The notes under the pieces: model-generated | Database searches by the model: none | Told to the model about the DNA's origin: nothing | The model's input: only the letters and a program-made list of their open reading frames with translations | Part shown: one piece after another, positions 16,365 to 24,775 of the stretch | How the letters are laid out: every line of letters starts with the position of its first letter | Numbering within the stretch: the first letter of the stretch is position 1 | Position numbers and translations under genes: made by a program | Source: an uncultured Verrucomicrobiales bacterium | Lineage (GTDB): Bacteria > Verrucomicrobiota > Verrucomicrobiia > Verrucomicrobiales > DEV007 | Direction: 5' to 3' | DNA length: 64,000 nt | Assembly: GCA_943789025.1 (NCBI GenBank) | Contig: CALSSN010000009.1 | Location: forward strand, 99,235 to 163,234

Positions 16365-18758
16365 ATGTTTGTAAGGTGCAAATCGGTGAGAAACGTTTGG
16401 AGAGTGGGCCTGATTGGCTTGGGATGTCTGGTGGCATGCGACCGCAATGAGGAGATCACCTCGCGATCCGGAACCGGCTCTGCAGCGGTGGAAAAAGCTC
16501 CGCGAGCAAAACCTGAAGTTGCTTTCACAGGGACAGCGAGTTGTCGCGAGTGTCATTTGGGCGAGCACGGAAGTTGGGCGGGGTCACATCATGCCCTGGC
16601 GATGCAGGAGGTGAACGAGGCGACAGTGCTTGGAGATTTCAATGACACGAGTTTTACGCATTTTGGACAGGAGACACGCTTCAGTCGGGATGGGGAGAAA
16701 TTCCTGGTGACCACGGATGGCCCGGACGGTGCCATGGAAACCTACGAAGTGGCATATGTGTTCGGGGTTGATCCGTTGCAGCAGTATCTGATTGCGTTTC
16801 CCGGTGGGCGTTTGCAGGCCCTTCAGGTGTGTTGGGACAGCAGGCCGCAGGAGGCGGGCGGACAGCGATGGTATCATCTGTATGCAGACGAGGCGATTCC
16901 TCACACCGATGTGCTCCATTGGACAAAAGAGCACTTTAACTGGAACTATATGTGCGCGGACTGCCACTCGACAAATCTGGTAAAAAACTTTGACCCAGGC
17001 GCAGCCGCATACCAGACAACCTGGCACGAAATCAATGTCGGTTGTGAGGCCTGTCATGGCGCCGGAGAAAAGCACGTCGCCTGGGCACGCGAGGTGGCAG
17101 GAAAGAAAATGCCGAAGGCGGGGTATCCGCACGGGACAATGGGCCTGGTCAATGTGCTCAAAGAGCCTGTGGAAGGTGGGTGGGAACTCAATCCCGAGAC
17201 CCTTCAGCCGCGGCGGACGGTGGCTCTGGAGTCGAATGTTCAGGTGGAAAGTTGTGCGCCGTGTCACTCGCACCGGCGTCTGCTCGCGCACCCGTGGAAG
17301 CATGCTTACCGGGGGCAGGGGCTTTACGACACGCACGTGCCGTCAATCCTCGATCAGGCCCTGTATCACGACGATGGGCAGATCAAGGAAGAGGTCTACG
17401 TTCACGGTTCATTCGCGCAGAGTAAGATGTTCCACCAGGGGGTGCGTTGCAGTGATTGTCATGACCCGCACAGTCTTAAGCACCATGCGCCAGGAAACAG
17501 TCTGTGCATTCGTTGTCACACGGGAAAAGCCTACGATTCTCCAGAGCACCACAAGCACGCTGTAGGGAGCAGGGGATCACTTTGTGTGGACTGTCACATG
17601 CCAGGAAAATACTACATGGGTGTGGATTGGCGGCGGGATCACAGCTTTCGCGTGCCACGTCCTGACCTGGCGGAGGCTTTCGGGACTCCCGACGCGTGTT
17701 CTGGCTGTCATGCTGACAAAAACGTACGCTGGGCGGCGGACCGGTTCCGGGAGTGGTATGGCGAGCGGCTCGATGAGATATCGGTGCATCCCGGGCTTGA
17801 GCTTGCGCGGGCTCGCAGTGGTGCGGCGGATGCCGAGGGGATCCTGGAACGACTTGTCTCCAACCCGGCGACAGTGCCTCCGATTATCAGGGCGACGGCG
17901 GTGGCGGATCTAGGCATGCAACTGACTCCCTCGAATCTTTCGACTGTCAAGAAGGCCTTGCGGGACGAAAATCCAGCGGTGCGCAGGGCTGCTGTGGAGG
18001 CGTTTTCTGTGCTTCCTCCAGAACAGCGGGTGCGTGATCTGGCGCCGATGTTGCAGGATAAAGCAGTGGCGGTTCGGGTAGAAGCTGCACGTCATTTGGC
18101 TCCCGTCCGGGGGCGGCTTGTGGGAGAGATTGGTGACCATTTCGAGCAGGCAAGAGTGGAACTTTTCGAAACATTCGAAGCAGTCAATGACCGGGCATCC
18201 TCGCACATGGGAAAAGCCATTGTGCTGGCAGATCTCGGGCAGGTTGAAGCGGCGGAAGCATCCTACCAGATGGCCGTGAAGCTGGATCCACGGTTTATGC
18301 CAACCCGTATCAACCTGGCGGAACTTTATCAGAAAGCGGGGCGCTCCGAGGAAGCTGTGGAGACTCTGGTCAAGGGGGCAGAGTTTGACCCCGAAAGTGC
18401 AATGATTCAGGAGGCGCTCGGAAGATTCTATGTCCGGCAAAAGCGCTACGACGAGAGCCTTACGCACCTGGAGAAAGCCGCAAAGCTTGCTCCGGAGGAC
18501 GCACGGATTCAGTTTTTCTTCGGAGTGGCGCTCAATTCGCTGGGAAAAGTGGATCAAGCCTTGCCCGTTCTCGTGCGGGCGCACGAGATCGACCCTGAGA
18601 GCGGTGAATATCTTATGGGCATCGTGACGATTGCGAGGGACGCGCAACGTTGGGATCTGGTGGCTGAATACGGCAGGAGGCTCCTGGAGAAAAGCCATTC
18701 TCCGCAGCTTGAACTCTTAGTGAAAGAGGCAGAAGCGAAGGCGCAACAAGACAGATAA
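16365..18758 (+). CDS. Octaheme cytochrome c / HEAT / TPR lipoprotein
   Basis: A 797-residue protein with a lipoprotein signal (CLVAC, Cys25). Eight CxxCH haem-binding motifs follow: CRECH, CADCH, CEACH, CAPCH, CSDCH, CIRCH, CVDCH and CSGCH, all between about residues 55 and 450. After residue 480 come HEAT-like repeats (IRATAVADLGMQL, VRRAAVEAFSVLP, VRVEAARHLAPV). TPRs from about 610 to 780 include ASYQMAVKLDPRFMP, LVKGAEFDPESAM and HLEKAAKLAPEDA. The layout resembles multihaem proteins of Planctomycetes and Verrucomicrobia thought to move electrons at the cell surface. The terminal acceptor is unknown. A strong hairpin terminator follows. Confidence 0.88.
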   Translation: MFVRCKSVRNVWRVGLIGLGCLVACDRNEEITSRSGTGSAAVEKAPRAKPEVAFTGTASCRECHLGEHGSWAGSHHALAMQEVNEATVLGDFNDTSFTHFGQETRFSRDGEKFLVTTDGPDGAMETYEVAYVFGVDPLQQYLIAFPGGRLQALQVCWDSRPQEAGGQRWYHLYADEAIPHTDVLHWTKEHFNWNYMCADCHSTNLVKNFDPGAAAYQTTWHEINVGCEACHGAGEKHVAWAREVAGKKMPKAGYPHGTMGLVNVLKEPVEGGWELNPETLQPRRTVALESNVQVESCAPCHSHRRLLAHPWKHAYRGQGLYDTHVPSILDQALYHDDGQIKEEVYVHGSFAQSKMFHQGVRCSDCHDPHSLKHHAPGNSLCIRCHTGKAYDSPEHHKHAVGSRGSLCVDCHMPGKYYMGVDWRRDHSFRVPRPDLAEAFGTPDACSGCHADKNVRWAADRFREWYGERLDEISVHPGLELARARSGAADAEGILERLVSNPATVPPIIRATAVADLGMQLTPSNLSTVKKALRDENPAVRRAAVEAFSVLPPEQRVRDLAPMLQDKAVAVRVEAARHLAPVRGRLVGEIGDHFEQARVELFETFEAVNDRASSHMGKAIVLADLGQVEAAEASYQMAVKLDPRFMPTRINLAELYQKAGRSEEAVETLVKGAEFDPESAMIQEALGRFYVRQKRYDESLTHLEKAAKLAPEDARIQFFFGVALNSLGKVDQALPVLVRAHEIDPESGEYLMGIVTIARDAQRWDLVAEYGRRLLEKSHSPQLELLVKEAEAKAQQDR

Positions 18759-18814
18759 TAAGGTGGAGGTATTGTTGCCTCGGACAGTCACTTGTGTTCA
18801 AGCGGGCAAACAAA

Positions 18815-18842
18815 AAACGCGCCCCGTTGCCAGGGCGCGTTT
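18815..18842. terminator. Bidirectional rho-independent terminator
   Basis: AAACGCGCCC (18815-18824) and GGGCGCGTTT (18833-18842) form a perfect 10-bp stem with an 8-nt loop, flanked by an A-run on the left and Ts on the right. It separates the convergent cytochrome and glnA genes and can serve both. Confidence 0.9.
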
Positions 18843-18871
18843 GGTATTATGAGAGTTTTCAGAATTGATCT

Positions 18872-19891
18872 CTATGCGGTCGGGACCTCAGAGATCGTCC
18901 TGAGAACCCGAGCCGCAATGGCATACGGGTCACCCTGGGAGTTAGGACGGCGGTCTTCAAGATATCCTTGGTATTTGTCCCCTTCTACGAAGGAGTGAGG
19001 AATACGGATCGAGGCACCCCGATCGGCGATGCCGTAGCTGAAGGTGTCGATCGCCTGGGTCTCATGAAGGCCGGTGAGACGCAGTTCGTTCTCCGGACCG
19101 TAGGCAGCAATGTGCTCCTCCATATTCTCACGGAACTGGTCCATGAGGGCCTCAAAGTAGGCTTTCCCTCCAACTTCACGAAGGTGTTTGGTAGAGAAAT
19201 TGCAGTGCATGCCGGAGCCGTTCCAGTCGCCTTTGAAGGGCTTGCAGTGCCAGTCGACATCGACGCCATACTTCTCGCAGACACGCAGGAGAAGATAGCG
19301 GGCAACCCAGATCTGGTCGGCTGCGGTGCAGGCGCCCTTACCAAAGACTTGGAACTCCCACTGCCCTTTCGCCACCTCAGCATTGATGCCTTCGTGGTTG
19401 ATTCCCGCGTCGAGGCAGGCGTCGAGGTGCTCATCGACGATGGTACGAGCAAGGTCACCGACGTTTTTGTAGCCGATGCCGGTGTAGTATTCTCCCTGTG
19501 GCTCGGGGAAGCCGTGCTCGGGCCAGCCGAGAGGGCGTTCGTCCTGGACGAGGAAGTATTCCTGCTCGAAGCCGAACCATGCGTCCGGGTCATCGATGAT
19601 CGTTGCGCGCGCGTTGGAGGGGTGAGGATCTCCATTCGGCAGCATGACTTCGCACATGACGAGGAAGCCGTTTCGGCGCGTGCTGTCCGGGTAAAGAGCG
19701 ACTGGCTTGAGCATGCAATCCGAGTCGCTGCCTTCCGCTTGTTGGGTCGACGAACCGTCAAAACCCCACTCAGGGCAGTCTTCCAGAGACAATCCATCAG
19801 GATCCCCCTCAATGATTTTTGTTTTGCCGCGAAGGTTGGGAACGGGCTCGTATCCATCGAGCCAGAGGTATTCGAGTTTCAATTTAGCCAT
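18872..19891 (-). CDS. glnA: Type II (eukaryotic-type) glutamine synthetase
   Basis: The 339-residue enzyme makes glutamine from glutamate, ammonia and ATP. The short length and the motifs LEYLWLDGYEPVPNLRGKT, EWGFDGSSTQQAEGSDSD (beta-grasp), FEQEYFLV (metal Glu), GQWEFQVFG, GSGMHCNFSTKHLRE, GLHETQAIDTFSYGIADRG and IRIPHS mark the GSII class rather than the 470-residue GSI. The start is set at the ATG at 19891, which aligns with the family; a longer ORF reaches 19984. GSII lacks the adenylylation site of GSI, so control is probably transcriptional, consistent with the sigma-54 promoter found upstream. Confidence 0.95.
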   Translation of the reverse strand: MAKLKLEYLWLDGYEPVPNLRGKTKIIEGDPDGLSLEDCPEWGFDGSSTQQAEGSDSDCMLKPVALYPDSTRRNGFLVMCEVMLPNGDPHPSNARATIIDDPDAWFGFEQEYFLVQDERPLGWPEHGFPEPQGEYYTGIGYKNVGDLARTIVDEHLDACLDAGINHEGINAEVAKGQWEFQVFGKGACTAADQIWVARYLLLRVCEKYGVDVDWHCKPFKGDWNGSGMHCNFSTKHLREVGGKAYFEALMDQFRENMEEHIAAYGPENELRLTGLHETQAIDTFSYGIADRGASIRIPHSFVEGDKYQGYLEDRRPNSQGDPYAIAARVLRTISEVPTA

Positions 19892-19984
19892 GGTTTTTAT
19901 CAGTAGACTGTTGGTTCTGGTTTGGGTGTGCGTGAATTTGGTTTCGCTCTTGCACTGTTTAGAGCAAGGGAGCCTATAGAGCAT

Positions 19985-20001
19985 TGCAGCTTCCGTGCCA
20001 A
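19985..20001 (-). promoter_or_regulatory. Sigma-54 (RpoN) promoter for glnA
   Basis: Read on the minus strand, the sequence is TTGGCACGGAAGCTGCA, against the consensus YTGGCACGrNNNTTGCW. GG and GC are exactly ten bases apart (GG-N10-GC), and only one core base (C for T in CTGCA) differs. Transcription would begin near 19974, giving a leader of about 83 nt before the glnA start. This is the classical nitrogen-regulated arrangement. No clear NtrC enhancer palindrome was found upstream. Confidence 0.75.
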
Positions 20002-20194
20002 GTGAGGATCTTTGCTAAATTACGTGAATTTTGCCTCAGAGAAAAAAGCATGGGTGGGCCCGAAAGGAGAGAAATTCACGCCTGAGAGCGCGGTTGCTTA
20101 AGTTCAAAGCAGTCGTAAAAAAAAGATCATAAAATTGTTTAAGAGTTCCTAATTATAGGTTTTAATAGGCATCTAAAGCATCCTGATTGAAATT
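20002..20194. other. glnA-ftsA divergent region, ftsA side
   Basis: AT-rich in its last 90 bp (A-run at 20118-20125, then several TATA-like stretches up to 20165), where the ftsA promoter probably lies. No single -35/-10 pair stands out. With the glnA leader, the region between the two start codons is about 300 bp. Confidence 0.4.
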
Positions 20195-21430
20195 ATGGCG
20201 CGCAGCAACATCTACGTTGGTCTGGAGATTGGCACCTCGAAAATGTGTGTGGTGGTCGGTGAAGTAAAGCATGATGGCACCATCAAGATCCTGGGAGTAG
20301 GGACCGCGCCGTCCCGGGGCGTCCGTAAGGGAGAAATTTGTGACTTCGATACCGTCCAGACCTGCTTGCATGATGCTCTGGTAAGGGCGGAGGACAGGAG
20401 TGATGTGATGATTCGAAATGTTTTCCTGAGTGTGACCGGTTCACACGTTCAAGGAATCAATAATCGGGGAAGTTATGTGCTCCCTGAAGGTCAGGACGAA
20501 TTGACAGAAGACGACCTTGAGGAGGTGAAAGAAATCGCCAGAGAAGTGGCCATCCCGCAGCAGAATGTTTTTCTTCACAGCATCATCCGTCATTATTACG
20601 TGGATGGTCAGGAGGGAGTTGTCAATCCTGTCGGCATGATGGGAAGCAAATTGGAAGCGGATTACCATATCATTCATGGTGTGAGGAGCAGGATTCAAAA
20701 TTCTATTCGTTCGGTTCGAGAGATTCCGCTTGAGGTAGAGGATGTCGTTTTCGCTCCGATTGCATCGGCTCAGGTGGTTTTAAGCCGGGAGGTGAAGAAT
20801 TCGGGGGCTCTGGTGATTGATATTGGAGGCGGGACATCGGATTACGTGGCTTATGCTGACGGGGTGGTGAGTGCCAGTGGCTGCGTCCCGATCGGAGGAG
20901 ATCACATCACCAATGATCTTTCTGTGGTTTTGAACCTGCCACTTCGGGAAGCCGAGAAGCTGAAGATGAGAGAAGGGAGCGCGGAGCTTTTTGAGGGCCC
21001 GGAGGATATGCGAATGATACGGGTGGAAGGGGATCACACATTTACGGGGATGGATGTGGAGAGGCCTGTCGTCAATGAGGTGATTCATATGCGTGTTCGA
21101 GAGGTGATGGATCATGTCCATGCCAGAGTGGCGGCTACCGGTGCGCTCGACCGCATCGCTGGTGGTGTCTACCTCACCGGCGGCTCCAGCCTTCTTCGCG
21201 GCATTGACGCCGTCGCTGAGGATGTCTTCGCGATGCCGGTTCACCGGACCAATTCAGTGCCTGTCAGCGGCTTGAATGCAACCTTTGAGAACCCACAATA
21301 CGCAACCGCGATAGGATTGATTCGTTATGCTCAGATCCTCGATGAGGAAGCTCCGATTGCTTCTCCAATCGCACGAATCAAGAATAGATTAAGCGGGATG
21401 TTTGGAAGCGTTCGCTTTGTTTTGGGGTAA
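20195..21430 (+). CDS. ftsA: Cell division protein FtsA
   Basis: This 411-residue actin-fold ATPase tethers FtsZ to the membrane. Visible features are VGLEIGTSKMCVVVGE (phosphate 1), the SHS2/1C insertion region, VEDVVFAPIASAQVVL, VIDIGGGTSDYVAY (phosphate 2), VYLTGGSSLLRGI (adenosine) and PQYATAIGLIRYA. A C-terminal basic amphipathic helix follows (IARIKNRLSGMFGSVRFVLG), the membrane-targeting sequence. ftsZ follows after 55 bp. The pair is detached from the main dcw cluster located 20 kb away. Confidence 0.95.
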   Translation: MARSNIYVGLEIGTSKMCVVVGEVKHDGTIKILGVGTAPSRGVRKGEICDFDTVQTCLHDALVRAEDRSDVMIRNVFLSVTGSHVQGINNRGSYVLPEGQDELTEDDLEEVKEIAREVAIPQQNVFLHSIIRHYYVDGQEGVVNPVGMMGSKLEADYHIIHGVRSRIQNSIRSVREIPLEVEDVVFAPIASAQVVLSREVKNSGALVIDIGGGTSDYVAYADGVVSASGCVPIGGDHITNDLSVVLNLPLREAEKLKMREGSAELFEGPEDMRMIRVEGDHTFTGMDVERPVVNEVIHMRVREVMDHVHARVAATGALDRIAGGVYLTGGSSLLRGIDAVAEDVFAMPVHRTNSVPVSGLNATFENPQYATAIGLIRYAQILDEEAPIASPIARIKNRLSGMFGSVRFVLG

Positions 21431-21485
21431 TAATGGCCCTACCCGCATTGATGCACTGATTATTTTTGACCCAACCGTAATAGCC

Positions 21486-23382
21486 ATGATTGAATACAAT
21501 CCCGAGAATGAAACAAAAGAGAGGCTTTCTGGGTCTTCTGGAATTTGCGTGGTTGGAATCGGGGGTGCGGGAGCAAACGTCCTCGATCGTATTGCTCTCG
21601 AGAATTTGGTAGATACAGAGCTGATAAGCATGAACACAGACGTTCGTGCTCTTTCCAATGCCGTATCGAGCAAAAAGCTGCAGTTGGGTGCCGATATAAC
21701 ACGCGGCCTGGGAGCAGGTGGTGACCCGGAGCTTGGCAGCGAAGCCGCGAAAAGCGAAGAGATTGCTATCAGGGAGGCGCTTACAGGCAAAAATATTGTT
21801 TTTATCTGCGTCGGACTTGGAGGAGGAACCGGTTCTGGAGCGGGGCCTTATGTGGTGAATATTGCCAAGGATCTCGGTGCTTTTGTTGTGGTATTAGCAA
21901 CCATGCCTTTTTCTTTTGAGGGGCGGCGTCGTATCGAACAAGCAAAAAGTGCCCTGGAGGAGATGGAGGAATCGAGTGACGCCTTGATTGTCTTCGAAAA
22001 TGATAAAATGGGCCAATTGGCTCTTAATAAGTCTGGGGTTCAGGAGGCCTTTGCCACGGCAGATAAGATTATCGGTCAGAGTATCCGCGCCGTGACGACC
22101 TTGGTTGCCCAACCGGGGCTGATTCGTATCGGGATGGATGACCTGATGTCCGTGCTGCGGAATAATGAGTCCCGCTGCTTGTTTGGCTATGGAACAGCCA
22201 AAGGCAAAAAACCGCTCGCAGGAAGCGCTCAAGGAGGCATTGAAAAGTCCTCTTCTTGATCGCGGGAAAATGCTGGAAGGAGCAAGCAGTGTGCTTGTCC
22301 ACATCACAGGGGGCGACTCGATGACCTTGTATGAAGTCGAATTGCTCATGAATGCCTTGAAAAAGCATGTCAATGAGGGAGCGCATCTTCTGTTTGGTCT
22401 GGCGACGGATGAAAATTTTGGCGAGAGCCTTGCAGTGACATTGATCACATCGATTTCAAATATCGAAATTCCGTCAGTGGAAGATGAACGTCCTGTTTTG
22501 AGTGATTCAGGCGCTTGTGAAGAATCACTGGCAGAAAATGCCGATGAAAGATCGGAAAAAGATCGAGAGAGAGAGCCAGAATCGGAAGGCACAGAGGAGG
22601 TGGTTTCACAGGGTAGACAAGAGGCCCGCAACGAGCCTCAAGCGGAAATGGATTTGCTCAGCCTCGATCCGGGACAGTCTGAGAGGGATCAGAAACTTGA
22701 GATGCAGTCAGACTCCGGAGAAGGATCTCTTGAGAAGCCCGCTTCTGCAAAAAAAAGTAAGCCTTCCGAGGTAACCCCTGGATCAGAAACAAAGGCTGGA
22801 AATGACGAGAGTTCTGCCGCAGAGATTGAGGGAAAGCCGTCCAAAAGAAAAGTTAAGAAAGAGCCTGAAACCGACCGGCAGGGAGGCATGCGCCTGAATT
22901 TGCTTCCAAGGGTCTTCGGAGGAGGCAAACATAAGCAGAAAGAGCAGCAAGACACTCAGGGCGCATCAAAAGCAAAAAAGGACGCTTCAGAATCAGATCT
23001 TGGAATTATTGAGGCAGAAGAGAAGGTCGATGCTGCCGCCAAAAATACAGGCAAGAAGAAAAAAGCGGAAGAGGCACCCGAAGTTTCTACTTTTGTTGAT
23101 CGCTCAAGGATTACGAGCAAGACAGACGCATCAGCAACAGAGGGGCCCGAAGCGGCGAGAGGAAGCAGTAAAAGTTCTGCTGAAAAAGTAAACGAACATC
23201 AGGCCGGAACCTCAGAGAGGATGACGGACGAGTCGAGATTTACGGAGGAAGAGAATGAGATTACGGATCAGGGAGCCCTTCCCTTGGACGGCGGAAAAAC
23301 AGGAAGATTTCTCAAGGGCGAACCGACCATTGTCGATGGGGAGGACTTGGATGTTCCGACTTTTATGAGGAAAAAAGAATAA
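21486..23382 (+). CDS. ftsZ: Cell division GTPase FtsZ, long linker, one frameshift in the assembly
   Basis: The tubulin-like GTPase forms the division ring. The N-terminal domain shows VVGIGGAGANVLDRI and GLGGGTGSGAGP (tubulin signature). A single extra A in the A6 run at 22206-22211 breaks the frame; removing it gives a protein of about 631 residues. The T7 synergy loop reads RIGMDD (residues 214-219) where E. coli has NVDFAD, so Asn207 and Asp209 equivalents are Arg and Gly while Asp212 is kept. After the core (about residue 320) comes a linker of about 295 residues rich in Glu, Lys and Ser, ending in a canonical C-terminal peptide (DLDVPTFMRKKE). The frameshift is probably a sequencing error. 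Confidence 0.88.
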
Positions 23383-23554
23383 GCGGCTTTTCCGAAGTCG
23401 CATTGGCGCGGCTTTTTCAATAGCTTGCAGGTCCCAGGTTCGGACAGAATGCCGTTTTTTGTGTCTCGAGGTGTAAAGCAGAGTTGGGTTTCTTGAGTGA
23501 TACAGCTTAAATGATTATTTCCAATGAACTTCAAATGTGCTTATACGCTCTGTC

Positions 23555-24629
23555 ATGAGCAGACCGCGCAAGAAACTCGATACACACGGCCGGTCCGAAC
23601 TCATCCTCGAGCACTTTCGCTCTGAACCTGAGGGCTGGCGACGTGATCGCCTTAACTGTATCCGCCTCGGCCTCCAAGGCGATAAGTCGCTGGTTGAGAT
23701 TGGAAAAACCCTTGGTATCAACGCCAGCACGGTGGCCGACTGGTTCGGGCGCTTTCGTGAGGGTGGAATCGATCTGCTATTTACCAAGGATAAGGGAAAT
23801 GGACCGGCGCCGGCCATGAGTGCCGCTAACTTTGAGCGCTTTCGTCAAGAGCTTGAGAAAGGCAAGTGGCGCATCGCCAGCGAGGCCTACGACTGGGCGA
23901 AGGAGGCGCTCGGAGTCACTTTCAAGATGCCGACCATTTACAAGTATCTGGGAAAGCGCGAGCGCGGCTGAAGGTGCCGCGCTCTTGCCACCGCAAGAGA
24001 AATATTGAAGCGGGTGTCGCCTTTAAGGAAAGACTCACCCAGCGCCTCATTGCCCTTGACCTTCCCCGTGACAGACCTGTGCGGCTCTGGATTTATGATG
24101 AAATGAGATATGGTCTCGCTCCGGTAACCAGACGGACGTGGGCACCCAGAGGAATCGAGATTGTGGCACCGGTGTACGAGAGAGATCAATGGGGCTACGG
24201 TTATGGTGGGCTTCAGGCAGGTGGTGGCGGAGCGGAGTTCCTCATAGCTCCGCGGATGAGCAAGGAAGTTGACCTTATTTTTCTGGAACAGATTTCGCAG
24301 CGTGATCCATGGGTTACCCTGGTGGTGATCGGCGACGGTGCGGGCTTCCATCATCGAGAGAAAAATACCGCGCTTCCTGACAACCTGCACATACTGGGGC
24401 TGCCGCCCTACAGCCCGGAACTCAACCCGGTGGAGCGTCTCTGGGACGTCGTCAAAGATGGGATCTGCAACACACAGTTCACGATACTCTCGAAGACTTT
24501 GAGGAAGCCATTGGAGAAAAACTGCGCGATTATTGGGAGAACGTGGAGAGGGTCTTTTCGCTTGTGGGCAGCAGCTGGCTGCCCGGCAGCTTAAAAGCTA
24601 TCTCCAGCGGTGCCATTGCTCGTAATTAA
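23555..24629 (+). pseudogene. IS630-family transposase, two frameshifts
   Basis: The N-terminal part has a helix-turn-helix (SLVEIGKTLGINASTVADWF). The DDE core shows IYDEMRYGL (Asp), VVIGDGAGFHH (Asp) and YSPELNPVERLWDVVKD (Glu). The frame shifts near 23960 (between YKYLGK and ARLKVPR) and again near 24485, after which the true tail is LEDFEEAIGEKLRDYWENVE, ending ISSGAIARN at 24629. Each break is repaired by adding one base. Terminal repeats could not be fixed with confidence. It lies between ftsZ and the kinase gene and may be recently decayed or suffer sequencing errors. Confidence 0.85.
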
Positions 24630-24775
24630 CTGTATAAATCGTATGGGAACGTGAAAAGAAGTTGCTCCAGGATGAAGGATCGTCTCTTGAGATCAGTGAG
24701 GGTTTCCATTAGGTTTATCAGGTTCTGTATAGAAGAGGGAGTTGTTAAGTAGAGGTAAGCGAGGAGAATGAAGTG

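Noticed and set aside
18968..19906. Plus-strand ORF of 312 codons opposite glnA
   Set aside because: It is antisense to a fully conserved glutamine synthetase; composition reflects the third-position GC of glnA.
22206..22211. Programmed frameshift in ftsZ at the A6 run
   Set aside because: A +1 shift would be needed, the A AAA AAG-type phase for -1 slippage is wrong, and similar single-base homopolymer errors occur in other core genes here; sequencing error is simpler.
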